From assembly GCA_026005135.1 (NCBI GenBank), contig BPKM01000002.1:1-64000 (forward strand): a DNA stretch of 64,000 nt, in the 5' to 3' direction. Below, piece after piece: positions 53,010 through 61,468 of this stretch (positions are counted from its first letter, which is position 1; every line of letters starts with the position of its first letter). The notes under the pieces were generated by a model, which had not been told where the DNA came from, did not search any database, and saw only the letters and a list, made by a program, of their open reading frames with translations. Made by a program: the position numbers and the translations under genes. Origin of the DNA: Leptospiraceae bacterium. GTDB taxonomy: Bacteria > Spirochaetota > Leptospiria > Leptospirales > Leptonemataceae.

Positions 53010-54002
53010 TTAATACAAATGCACATATTGTTTTAATCTTTCATATAATAATATACCAGAATAAGCATCATTAAAATTGGGCGTTTTCTGTTTATATATA
53101 AAATCATACATATTAAGCCAAGGATTCAAAAAAGGGATCTTTATTGGAATCTCTTTTAATTCGTAAAATTTTTCATAACGAGAGGATATGGATTTTCGTA
53201 AAATTTTTATTCCCGCATTACCAATTTCTATTCTACCTTTTTCGAAATCTAAGGTCATAATAAATTCAAAATATTCTCTTTTACCACCAGATTCTAAATA
53301 AATCAAAATATCATCTTTTTTTAATAAATGAACAGAATGTTCCTCTATTCGAAAAGAATTTTCTTTTCTATAACTATATAATATTTCTGGTATTCCCACA
53401 TACCATAAAATTAAATCTAACCAGTGAATTGCATCTTCTAATAAAGGATCTCTTTTTATAGCTGGTGCGAGTACTTTACCCTGAATATGTTTTAATTTAC
53501 CAAATACATTTCTATCTATAATTTCTTTCACTTTCTTATAATAGGGATGATAACGCCTTTCAAAATTAACATAAAGATTTATATTATGCTTTTCTATATA
53601 TGTTTTTATAGGTTTTAATTGTTCTGTATGATAGGCAATAGGTTTTTCTATTAAAATATTTCGAATTTGATATTGAATTGCATCATTTAAAATTTCTATA
53701 TGAGAATCCGGTCCCGTAGTAATAATAATAAAATCAATATTTTGATTATTTTTTTTATAAAAATCAAATAAATCTTTATAATTCGTAAATGCTTTTATAG
53801 AACTATCTTTTGTATCCTGATACCACCATTTTAAAAAAGTATCGATTTTTTCATTGTTTCTATCGCATACCCCAATAAGGCAAAATTTGTCCCTCATTGT
53901 TTTTAATGTTCCTGCATGGGTACAGGGATGGTATCGTTTTTTATCTAATTCAAGTTGCCATCCTATACGACCTAAACCAATTAAAATAACATTCCACTTC
54001 AT
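53010..54002 (-). CDS. Gfo/Idh/MocA family oxidoreductase
   Basis: A 330-residue protein. The N-terminal Rossmann domain has the nucleotide motif ILIGLGRIGWQ, followed by LIGVCDRNNEKID, IDFIIITTGPDSH and NILIEKPIAYH with the catalytic Lys of the EKP motif. The C-terminal half has VNFERRYHPYY and DAIHWLDLILWY, a His-containing stretch typical of the GFO_IDH_MocA C-terminal fold. These enzymes oxidise or reduce sugars or their derivatives with NAD(P); the substrate is unknown. It is isolated and transcribed away from the lipoprotein cluster. Confidence 0.88.
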   Translation of the reverse strand: MKWNVILIGLGRIGWQLELDKKRYHPCTHAGTLKTMRDKFCLIGVCDRNNEKIDTFLKWWYQDTKDSSIKAFTNYKDLFDFYKKNNQNIDFIIITTGPDSHIEILNDAIQYQIRNILIEKPIAYHTEQLKPIKTYIEKHNINLYVNFERRYHPYYKKVKEIIDRNVFGKLKHIQGKVLAPAIKRDPLLEDAIHWLDLILWYVGIPEILYSYRKENSFRIEEHSVHLLKKDDILIYLESGGKREYFEFIMTLDFEKGRIEIGNAGIKILRKSISSRYEKFYELKEIPIKIPFLNPWLNMYDFIYKQKTPNFNDAYSGILLYERLKQYVHLY

Positions 54003-54116
54003 TTAATCTATTTTTCGGTAAAACTAAAAAAAATGTAATGCGTTTATATTGTATCTTATAAAAATTTTCTGTATAATTGTAGTATATATATTTTATAAAC
54101 TTTATTGGCAAAATTT

Positions 54117-54145
54117 TCAGCACATTTTAGCCTATTTTGTGCTGA
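54117..54145. repeat. 8-bp inverted repeat upstream of the lipoprotein cluster
   Basis: TCAGCACA (54117-54124) and TGTGCTGA (54138-54145) are exact reverse complements around a 13-base AT-rich loop. It lies in the divergent space between the oxidoreductase and the lipoprotein genes. It may be an operator or a weak hairpin. Confidence 0.4.
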
Positions 54146-54262
54146 TTTTCAGCCATTTTGTAAATTTTTTTACTATCTGAATAAAAAAATAATAAATTTT
54201 GCTTGCAATAATTTTAATTTTTTTTAAAAAATAAAACTATGCAAAAAAGAATTAAGTCTTTA

Positions 54263-54280
54263 ATATATATATATATATAT
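54263..54280 (+). repeat. (AT)9 dinucleotide repeat in a lipoprotein signal peptide
   Basis: Nine AT units lie between an upstream ATG (54239) and the lipoprotein Cys codon of the 54291 gene. The ATG is out of frame with the Cys by one position. One more AT unit, or one fewer T in the following T7 run, would join them in frame. This is the layout of a slipped-strand phase-variation tract. Confidence 0.6.
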
Positions 54281-54290
54281 TACTTTTTTT

Positions 54291-54983
54291 ATGTTTTTAA
54301 ATTGTATTCAAACAAATATTGATATAAATAAAGAAAACGATATATTTTCTCGATTAAAAAAATATACAGGCATTGAACAATTTTTTCCAGAAAAAAAGGA
54401 CTCTCTTAAAACCCTTTACTGGATATGGTATTTTAGCCATAATAACCAGAATTTTAATAATTCTAATATTGAAAATTCTACTACACCATTCACAGACGAA
54501 AAATACGAAATTTCTGAAGAAGAAGCCAATCTAATAGAAAATATAAAACAAACTCTCGAAGAAGAAGGTATGTTTACAGAAGAAGAATTAAAAAAACAAG
54601 AAATCAGTTTTACAGAAATTATGACTTATCAAAAGCAAACACCAGAAGAAATAGATAGGGAAATTGAGGAATGGGATAAAACCGGAAATATTTCAGAAAA
54701 AACATTAACAGAAGAAGATATAAATAAGCTAAAAGAAAAGGAAAAGCAGCAGATAGAAGAATTTTATCAAATGGTAAATAAGGAAATTCCCAATTTAGAA
54801 AGCTATCAATTACAAAATTTACGACTTAATATAATAGCTGGTTTATATTATTTTGGCATATATAAAGAAATATGGGAAAAAAGCCCTATGTTTGATATGG
54901 ATTTAATACAGAAACATACAAAGAATTTATGGGAATTACGAAAACAAATTATTGATGAATTATACCAGAGAGGCGAATTATGA
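54291..54983 (+). CDS. Lipoprotein with displaced signal peptide, glutamate-rich
   Basis: A 230-residue frame whose first residues are MFLNC, the end of a lipobox without the signal peptide before it. The missing part lies upstream: ATG 54239 encodes MQKRIKSLIYIYIYY, just out of frame across an (AT)9 repeat and T7 run. In the ON phase the protein would be a lipoprotein of about 247 residues. The mature part is helical and Glu-rich, contains LKEKEKQQIEEFY (shared with the 57672 gene) and has no recognised family. It overlaps the next gene by 4 bases (ATGA). Confidence 0.6.
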   Translation: MFLNCIQTNIDINKENDIFSRLKKYTGIEQFFPEKKDSLKTLYWIWYFSHNNQNFNNSNIENSTTPFTDEKYEISEEEANLIENIKQTLEEEGMFTEEELKKQEISFTEIMTYQKQTPEEIDREIEEWDKTGNISEKTLTEEDINKLKEKEKQQIEEFYQMVNKEIPNLESYQLQNLRLNIIAGLYYFGIYKEIWEKSPMFDMDLIQKHTKNLWELRKQIIDELYQRGEL

Positions 54984-55510
54984 AAAATAAAATCATATTT
55001 ACTTTTATTATCGCCAGCATATTGAATTGTTTCGAAAATAAAGATGAAGGACTCCGTAGAGAATTTTATTTAATGTATGTTTTACCAGCTATTCAGGATA
55101 TGCAAAGAGATGCCGCTAATATCTGTAATCATCTCGATACCTTAGAAGAATTAAGTCCAAGTAATACTTATGAGTTTTATAATAAACAAAAAATTATTCG
55201 AAAAATTCCCTATTTCGGTAAAGGTGTTCAAATTTATTTAGAAGTATTAAAGCCAGATAGAGAAGCACGTTATTGGATATTTAGTTGTCAACAACACGGT
55301 TTATTTTACACACAAACCGTTAGTGATAAAATAGAAACTTCTGGTGGAATTATAAGTAGTGGCTGGAAAGTCGCAACTCTAGGTAATCCTTTAACAATCA
55401 AATATTGGGAAGTATCCTACCGTTATTATATATTTTATGTATTTATAAATGAATTAAATGGATATGGTGATTACCCAACTGATTTTAGAGTTGCCATATC
55501 AGAATTATAG
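54980..55510 (+). CDS. Lipoprotein of an unrecognised family
   Basis: A 176-residue lipoprotein with signal ending SILNC. The mature part has a short helical start (YVLPAIQDMQRDAANICNHL), then beta-rich sequence ending DFRVAISEL. The 57672 and 57670-end lipoproteins share the layout helix, beta region, final (Cys)-x-hydrophobic-x-IS/IE motif, so these are probably paralogues. It overlaps the 54291 gene by ATGA and precedes the SGNH gene by 12 bases. Confidence 0.6.
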   Translation: MKNKIIFTFIIASILNCFENKDEGLRREFYLMYVLPAIQDMQRDAANICNHLDTLEELSPSNTYEFYNKQKIIRKIPYFGKGVQIYLEVLKPDREARYWIFSCQQHGLFYTQTVSDKIETSGGIISSGWKVATLGNPLTIKYWEVSYRYYIFYVFINELNGYGDYPTDFRVAISEL

Positions 55511-55522
55511 GAGGTTGTTAGC

Positions 55523-56971
55523 ATGAAACAAATAATAATATTAGTTAATTATTTTATACTTAAATTCTTTTTTATTTGCATACCCTTATATATATGACAC
55601 AAGAGCAAGATGAAGATAAACAAGGTAATAAAATTATTATTTGTACAACAGAAAGTAATTTCGACTCCAATACAAAGGTTACCTTTTATGGCGATAGTAG
55701 AATGGATTTTGCAGATTTGCCTTTTCCTTATGGTCTTGCTGGAATGTTTGGTAGTGGTCTTGGTGGTTTAGATGTATTTCTTGGTGCTTTACCCGAAGGA
55801 TGGAATGTCCAGAATTTTGCAGTAACTGGTATGACATCATCGGGGCTTTATGATCATTTATTAAATTGTATGCGAGCTAAATGGTGATAATCCTCCCTTT
55901 CCAGAAACATATAAAATAGCCAGAAATATTGCCTTCCATATCGGTGGTAATGATTTTCTTGTTTGTTCGCCTATACTGGCTTTTATGCCATGGAAATTTA
56001 ATGATGTAAAAAATTTAGTATTAAATAATCACGAAAAAATTATCAGTATTTTTATAAGAAGAAAACGAAATATATTACTGATAGGGCATTATCCTACAGT
56101 AGCTACTTCTTATGTATTAGGAAAACCAGAAGATTATTATGAAAACAATGCTTTTTTAAAACCACCACCTCTAAACGAACTTTATAAACCAAATTTATTT
56201 CAATTAGGTATAGAAGGTATAAAAAGATTAACTAATGGAAATTATTTAGAAAGCAAAAATAGAGATACAATTAATAATTATATAAAAGAATTATATAAAT
56301 TAACTGAAAAAAGTCTTTTGTATGTAAATTGTACAATCGCAAGTGGTATTTTATCGTTATTTCAAGAAGAATTAAAATTTTGTAAAAAACTTATCTTTGA
56401 TAAAGTAATAGAAAAAAGAATACATGATATAAAAAATACATTAGAATTAGGTGGAGATAGAAGTGATGTTCCTGAATGGTATTTAAAATGGATATATTTT
56501 GTCTGGAATGAAGGATATCCTCCTTCAACAATTGCTTCGTTAGGTCTTATAAGTGTAGAACTGGAACTACCAGAAATTACAAGTCGTAGAAATTTAGATG
56601 CAAAAAATTATGGGGTAGAAATACACTATTTGAGATTATGGCAATCATTTTTAAATCCCCACATTCCTAATGAAATATGGAATGTTAACCCATTTTTGAT
56701 GGGAGATAGATTACATCCAAATTTATATGGATTTATTATATGGGGTTATCATGTTGGAAATAAAATAAGAGAATTAGGATGGCATAAAGATAAATTTGAT
56801 GTAGGATTACAGGGTGTTAAAGAAGAACCACCTTTATTAAGTCAGCAGGACTTGAACCAGATCAATGATAGTAGTCCTCTACCTCACGAAAATTCAAGTC
56901 GACCTTCTGATCCAGAGCCAAATATAATTGATTGGCTGATCTTGTGTTATATTTTAGGATGTTTTAAATAA
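55523..56971 (+). pseudogene. SGNH/GDSL-hydrolase lipoprotein, frame broken at two places
   Basis: The start is ATG 55523 (AGGAGG ahead) with a lipoprotein-like signal ending FFFIC, but it meets TGA at 55595 after a TATATATA tract. Removing one TA unit connects to the frame with IIICTTESN and FYGDSRMDF (SGNH block I, catalytic Ser). That frame ends in TGA 55885-55887. Dropping one base near there gives ELNGDNPPFPETYKI and HIGGNDFL (block III) and, at the end, MGDRLHPNLYGF (block V, Asp and His). All catalytic residues are present once joined. It is an esterase-type enzyme, either decayed, phase-variable or affected by errors. Confidence 0.68.
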
Positions 56972-57016
56972 TTTTATTTTATTTAAAAATATGTTTACTA
57001 TAAAATAGATTATACT

Positions 57017-57670
57017 ATGAAAGCGTTAAACAAAAACATCATTCTTTTATTTTTTATCACATTAATCTATTGTAATGGAAATTTAGAAAACAAAATTAAT
57101 CAAAAAGACAATTCTTCCGGTAAATTATCTATCTGGTCTGCTCTGTATATATTAAAAAAAGGGAATCTATGTAGTAATGAAAATTTCAATAATTATAAAA
57201 TATTATATTCTAATCAAACTTATTATCTGGAAGGTTCTTTTTATTTAAATAATTATGAAGAAAATATTACAAAAATATTTGCTTATACTGTTTTAGGTAT
57301 AATTGACGAAGAAACAATGTTATTAACCATATCTCAATTACAACCAAATATACTTGCATTATTTGTAGATAAAGATATTAAACTAACATTAGAAGTCTTA
57401 CAGAACAATTGCAAAATAGTTCTTAAAAATAAAACTGTATGCACAGAAAAAGATAAAGATATATGGTTCTATTATAATTATAATACTGCGGGTAAAGGAT
57501 ACTCCATAACATCAAGTATAATTGTTAATAGTTCAAGTATGCCTATTGCTACTATGGAATATAATAAAATTGATATTCCCTACTATATGTTAATCGAAAT
57601 TAGTAATTACTGGGAAAATGGTATTGCACCAAAAAATTGTAAGTATAAAATTACAATAGAGGATTTGTAA
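57017..57670 (+). CDS. Lipoprotein of an unrecognised family
   Basis: A 217-residue protein with lipoprotein signal ending LIYC. The mature part is Asn- and Tyr-rich, beta-rich, with several Cys and the ending CKYKITIEDL, parallel to CNFNVLISEW of the next gene. No known domain. The next gene begins 1 base after its stop, so the two are translated together. Confidence 0.55.
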   Translation: MKALNKNIILLFFITLIYCNGNLENKINQKDNSSGKLSIWSALYILKKGNLCSNENFNNYKILYSNQTYYLEGSFYLNNYEENITKIFAYTVLGIIDEETMLLTISQLQPNILALFVDKDIKLTLEVLQNNCKIVLKNKTVCTEKDKDIWFYYNYNTAGKGYSITSSIIVNSSSMPIATMEYNKIDIPYYMLIEISNYWENGIAPKNCKYKITIEDL

Positions 57671-57671
57671 A

Positions 57672-58262
57672 ATGAAAAAATTTATAGAAATTATTTTATT
57701 TTTTTTACTATGCTTTTCAATTCATTGCAATTATTATATCAGTACAGGATGTAAAAATCTTATATGCGATAAAAAAAAGCTAAAAGAAAAGGAAAAGCAG
57801 CAGATAGAACAATTTTATCTTATAAACTTACTTATACAATTAGATATAGAATCAAAAACATTATGCAAAAATTTATCTATTTATCAATTCGAGGAATTAT
57901 CTATCGGGCAAAATTATTCTTTTTCTGTTGCTAATTATAGATGGTATCAGACAAAAAATACTATTTCTGGAAAGATAAAATTTCAAATTACTGTTTTAGA
58001 TCCAGACTGTAAAATTCGCCCTTATTTTGAATATTTATGTTATGATACTTTATTACATTCTACTGTTAATGCAGACTTACTTTATGGAGGATTTCTTCCA
58101 ACGGAAAATTGCAATACATCTGGATGCTGGGCACAACAGGGGCAATCATCAGAAATTTTTATACAGGAAAATCCCGTTTACTATATTTATCGTTTCGAAG
58201 GCAGAGATAATTCCAATAATTACAAAAGCTGTAATTTTAATGTTTTGATTAGTGAATGGTAA
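57672..58262 (+). CDS. Lipoprotein paralogue with a shared EKEKQQIE motif
   Basis: A 196-residue protein with signal ending SIHC and seven or more mature Cys. Residues about 36-50 carry LKEKEKQQIEQFY, encoded by DNA identical at 41 of 42 bases to a segment inside the 54291 gene. The rest (NLLIQLDIESKTLCKNLS, beta region, CNFNVLISEW) resembles the 54980 lipoprotein. It appears to be a mosaic formed by recombination within the cluster. The function is unknown. Confidence 0.6.
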   Translation: MKKFIEIILFFLLCFSIHCNYYISTGCKNLICDKKKLKEKEKQQIEQFYLINLLIQLDIESKTLCKNLSIYQFEELSIGQNYSFSVANYRWYQTKNTISGKIKFQITVLDPDCKIRPYFEYLCYDTLLHSTVNADLLYGGFLPTENCNTSGCWAQQGQSSEIFIQENPVYYIYRFEGRDNSNNYKSCNFNVLISEW

Positions 58263-58263
58263 A

Positions 58264-58767
58264 ATGAATAACTTTTATTATAAATATATCCACTATTTAA
58301 TAGTATCGATATCTCTGATTCTTTTTTCTTACTGTCTTCCTTATTATGAATTTAAAAAAATTCAATATAAAAATGATAGTTCCTTAATTTATAAACAAGA
58401 GGCTGCCAGAATATATTTACCTTTTGTAATGCAGGCAAGTAAGGTACTAAACAAAAAATATTTAGTGTATTATAGTATTGTACTTTTATGGACATATAGT
58501 ATTGCATTAATGGCTACGATTTCCGATACAGAGATAAATAATAATCCCTGTAATTACAATGATAAATTTGATCTTATAGCTAGTTTATCTGATTGTAGAG
58601 ATATGTATATAGAACGTAAAGTATTAAATTCTTGTATTCTTCTTAATATGGACTGGAGCAATAATCCAGTAATATATTCCAATGATTTTTTAACTGCAAC
58701 TCCAGTTCATTGGTATAGCATATTATTTATAAACGGAGAAAATTCCTATATGATTTTTAGAATGTAA
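58264..58767 (+). CDS. Lipoprotein with DCRDMYIER motif (tandem paralogue 1)
   Basis: About 167 residues from ATG 58264, one base past the previous stop; an in-frame ATG at 58252 overlaps the preceding gene. The lipoprotein signal ends LFSYC. Mature sequence includes YKNDSSLIYKQEAARIY and SDCRDMYIERKVLNSC, followed by LLNMDW. The next gene has the same order of motifs, so the two are tandem paralogues. No known family is recognised. Confidence 0.55.
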   Translation: MNNFYYKYIHYLIVSISLILFSYCLPYYEFKKIQYKNDSSLIYKQEAARIYLPFVMQASKVLNKKYLVYYSIVLLWTYSIALMATISDTEINNNPCNYNDKFDLIASLSDCRDMYIERKVLNSCILLNMDWSNNPVIYSNDFLTATPVHWYSILFINGENSYMIFRM

Positions 58768-58791
58768 AACTAAACATATAAGAGGTAAAAT

Positions 58792-59226
58792 ATGAAGTAC
58801 TTTAGTATATTATTTTTATTACTTTTGCCTTATTGCATAATATATGAAGAAATTAAAAATATTCAATTCGAAAATGATAAAAATTTAATTTATAGAGATG
58901 ATGCAGGACGGGAATTTGCTTTATATTTTATTATGGCAGATAAAAGAGCAAAAGAAAATAAGCCTAATTATAATCCATTTCCAATAAATATGTATATTTT
59001 AGCTTTATCGAATTTTAATGTAAAGCAACAGGAAAGATGCAATAGTTCCAACGAAAATGAACTAATTTATGATTGCAGGGAATATTATATAGAACGCAAT
59101 ACCTTTGATGCCTGTAAATTACTTGCGATAGATTGGTTAAATCATTCTCCACCTGATAGTGATCCGATGTATAGCCCATTACGTTTATGTGGTATGCTAA
59201 TCTTAGGATCTGAACCCTTTTTCTAA
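58792..59226 (+). CDS. Lipoprotein with DCREYYIER motif (tandem paralogue 2)
   Basis: A 144-residue protein with signal ending LLLLPYC. The mature sequence parallels the previous gene: FENDKNLIYRDDAGREF, YDCREYYIERNTFDAC and LLAIDW. Conserved Cys residues in DCR and (D/S)(A/S)C may form a disulfide. AGAGG precedes the ATG. It abuts the convergent TSUP exporter gene with no gap. The family is not recognised. Confidence 0.57.
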   Translation: MKYFSILFLLLLPYCIIYEEIKNIQFENDKNLIYRDDAGREFALYFIMADKRAKENKPNYNPFPINMYILALSNFNVKQQERCNSSNENELIYDCREYYIERNTFDACKLLAIDWLNHSPPDSDPMYSPLRLCGMLILGSEPFF

Positions 59227-60069
59227 TTACCAGAATAAGACTTTTATACCTATAATGATTTGTAAAATAGCAAGGGCTCTTCGTAGATTTTTTTCGGGAA
59301 CTTTTCCTTTTAATGTAGCTCCGAAATACCCACCAGGTATTGCACCTAATATTAAAGGGATTGTAAAAGGTAAATAATAATAACCTATAGAAGGTTCCGG
59401 TATATTTGCTTTATGTTGTAATGAATATAAAACAGAACTAAAAAAAGTAATAATAAACATTGAAAATGTTGATGTCGCTATACTTTTTTGGAATGGTTCA
59501 GATTTCAAAATCAAAGCAAATAAAGGAACCATAATAATACCACCACCTACCCCCGTTAAACTTGATATTAATCCAGTAAGAAAGCCAATAAGAATTAAAA
59601 AGATAAATTTTAATTTTGTAATTAATTGCAATGTATTTTTTATAGAATCTTCATCATAGGAATTTTGTTGGGAATTTCGAAAAGATCGAATCAATGAAAT
59701 TATTCCTATCAATAAAACAAATGAACCAAAAAGTAAGGTCAGCTCTTTTGTTTTTAAATATCTCGAAATATATACACCTGTAACTGCTCCCGGAATACTT
59801 CCTGCTAAAAAATTAAGGGATAATTGTATATCTACCTGTTTGGTTTTAATATTCACATAACTGGCAGAAATGGATAAAATAAAAGCTACAAGTAATGAAT
59901 TCGCTATTGCTATATGTCCCAATGCTTGTTCTGGAATCAAATGATATTTTCCTAAATATAAAAGTAAAGGAACAGTAAAAAGCCCACCACCTATCCCTAA
60001 ACTTGCAGAAATAGTTGCAATAAGAAAAACTGAAAAAAAAATTACAAATATTTCAAAAAGGAGTGTCAT
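59227..60069 (-). CDS. TSUP family (TauE/SafE) membrane transporter
   Basis: A 280-residue membrane protein of about eight helices, in two similar halves. The hallmark glycine-rich motifs are present in both: ASLGIGGGLFTVPLLLYLG and SLTGVGGGIIMVPLFALIL. The end has GAIPGGYFGATLKGKVPEKN. The TSUP family exports sulfite, sulfoacetate or other organosulfur anions; the substrate here is unknown. It is encoded 7 bases from the start of the divergent 60077 gene. Confidence 0.9.
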   Translation of the reverse strand: MTLLFEIFVIFFSVFLIATISASLGIGGGLFTVPLLLYLGKYHLIPEQALGHIAIANSLLVAFILSISASYVNIKTKQVDIQLSLNFLAGSIPGAVTGVYISRYLKTKELTLLFGSFVLLIGIISLIRSFRNSQQNSYDEDSIKNTLQLITKLKFIFLILIGFLTGLISSLTGVGGGIIMVPLFALILKSEPFQKSIATSTFSMFIITFFSSVLYSLQHKANIPEPSIGYYYLPFTIPLILGAIPGGYFGATLKGKVPEKNLRRALAILQIIIGIKVLFW

Positions 60070-60076
60070 TTTAATT

Positions 60077-60937
60077 ATGATTCAAGAAAAAGAAGTAAAA
60101 GACTACGTAAAGGAAATTTTAAAGAAATTCTATGATATTTTATACAAAAAAAGAATTGATAAAGGAAAGCTTTTATTAGACGAAGAAATGATTTTTCAGG
60201 CGATAAAAGATCCTACTAAAGGAGATATAAAAATTATAGTTATATATGATAATGTGTTTCATATTTTTATTGAAAGTAAAAGACATGCCAATACTTATTT
60301 TGTAGTTATGAATGATTTAGAAGCAGGTCGTTTTACAGATAGAAGACCATTTGATTATTATCTTTATAGCTCTGATCCTAAAGAAAATTATAATTTATAT
60401 CTTGCTTCAATCAGTGATATAGAAACCATACAAAAATCAAAAGAATTGGAAAATAAATGGCAATTTTATTCTATTGAACTTGGTATTAGCCAGCCACCTC
60501 TACAAGAAAAAGAAGAAATTCCCGAAAATATCGATATACTGGATTGGGATAAAAAATGGGAAATTTATAAAAAATTATCAGATTTTGATCCCAGAAAAAA
60601 AGAATTACAAAAACAACTTTATGGTTTTACTATCAAATATAAAAAATATAAACAGCCCATAGAAGAAGAAAAGTTTTTATTAATTGATCCTTTTAAAATT
60701 AATGAATTTATTGGAATGATTACGAGAGACATTTATCCTATTAATTTAAGAAATGTACTTCGTAGAGATTACAAAAAAGAACATCAAAAATTAGTAGAAT
60801 ATGCTAAAAGTGTTTTAGAATCGCTAAACGAAGAGGTCCAGAATCGAAAAGAGAGATTTCAGGATAGCGAAGATTATAAAGAATATTTAAAAAATATAGA
60901 AAAAGAAATTTTTAGACAAATCAACCTTTTAGAATAG
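60077..60937 (+). CDS. Conserved-looking hypothetical cytoplasmic protein
   Basis: A 286-residue charged protein with no signal peptide or membrane segment. The N-terminal part (about 1-125) is alpha/beta (IKIIVIYDNVFHIFIESK, NTYFVVMNDLEAGRF). The rest is strongly helical, with Glu/Lys-rich sequence and a C-terminal coiled coil (LESLNEEVQNRKERFQ). No motif identifies it. It is divergent from the TSUP gene with only 7 bases between, so the promoter must overlap one of the coding regions. It overlaps the next convergent gene by 9 bases. Confidence 0.55.
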   Translation: MIQEKEVKDYVKEILKKFYDILYKKRIDKGKLLLDEEMIFQAIKDPTKGDIKIIVIYDNVFHIFIESKRHANTYFVVMNDLEAGRFTDRRPFDYYLYSSDPKENYNLYLASISDIETIQKSKELENKWQFYSIELGISQPPLQEKEEIPENIDILDWDKKWEIYKKLSDFDPRKKELQKQLYGFTIKYKKYKQPIEEEKFLLIDPFKINEFIGMITRDIYPINLRNVLRRDYKKEHQKLVEYAKSVLESLNEEVQNRKERFQDSEDYKEYLKNIEKEIFRQINLLE

Positions 60938-61468
60938 TCTATATATATACCATTTATCTTTTATTTTTATAAAATAGGGATTATTAAAGCGATATGATTC
61001 TTTTGGATTATCTAAAATGATTAATTTAACTTCACAATCTCTATCTGTTAATATATAAAAATCTGCTTTTATTTTTTTTGACTCTTTGATTAAATCATAC
61101 AAAGATATTTGGGTAGTATCGTTTGTTTCTTTGATTAGTGAATCTGTATGTAAATAAACATTATTAATATAACTATCAGGTTGTTGAATTTCGTTTAGAA
61201 AATCTTTTCTGGATTTCCAGGCTTTTAAATCCACATATATACCTTTTTCCTCGGATATAAAATCCTTAATAAGACTTAAATCTTTTTTTTCTATAGCATT
61301 AAACATTCTTGTTAAAATAAGATAAATTTGATCTATATCCTCTATTTTATACTCAGTAAAATTTGGATTATATATTTCCCCTATTTCTAATTTTTGCGAA
61401 AATGGTTTCGTACAAAAATTAAGTAGTACCAATAATAGTAACAAGTAATTTTGCAAATTCTTCACCAT
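60929..61468 (-). CDS. Lipoprotein, hypothetical
   Basis: A 179-residue protein with signal ending LLNFC. The mature part (about 20-179) contains IDQIYLILTRMFNAIEKKDL and ends NPYFIKIKDKWYIYRLF, a pattern of an SnoaL/NTF2-like or DUF4878-like cone fold with closing beta strands. That assignment is tentative. It overlaps the preceding TPR gene by 50 bases, suggesting translational coupling. Confidence 0.55.
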   Translation of the reverse strand: MVKNLQNYLLLLLVLLNFCTKPFSQKLEIGEIYNPNFTEYKIEDIDQIYLILTRMFNAIEKKDLSLIKDFISEEKGIYVDLKAWKSRKDFLNEIQQPDSYINNVYLHTDSLIKETNDTTQISLYDLIKESKKIKADFYILTDRDCEVKLIILDNPKESYRFNNPYFIKIKDKWYIYRLF

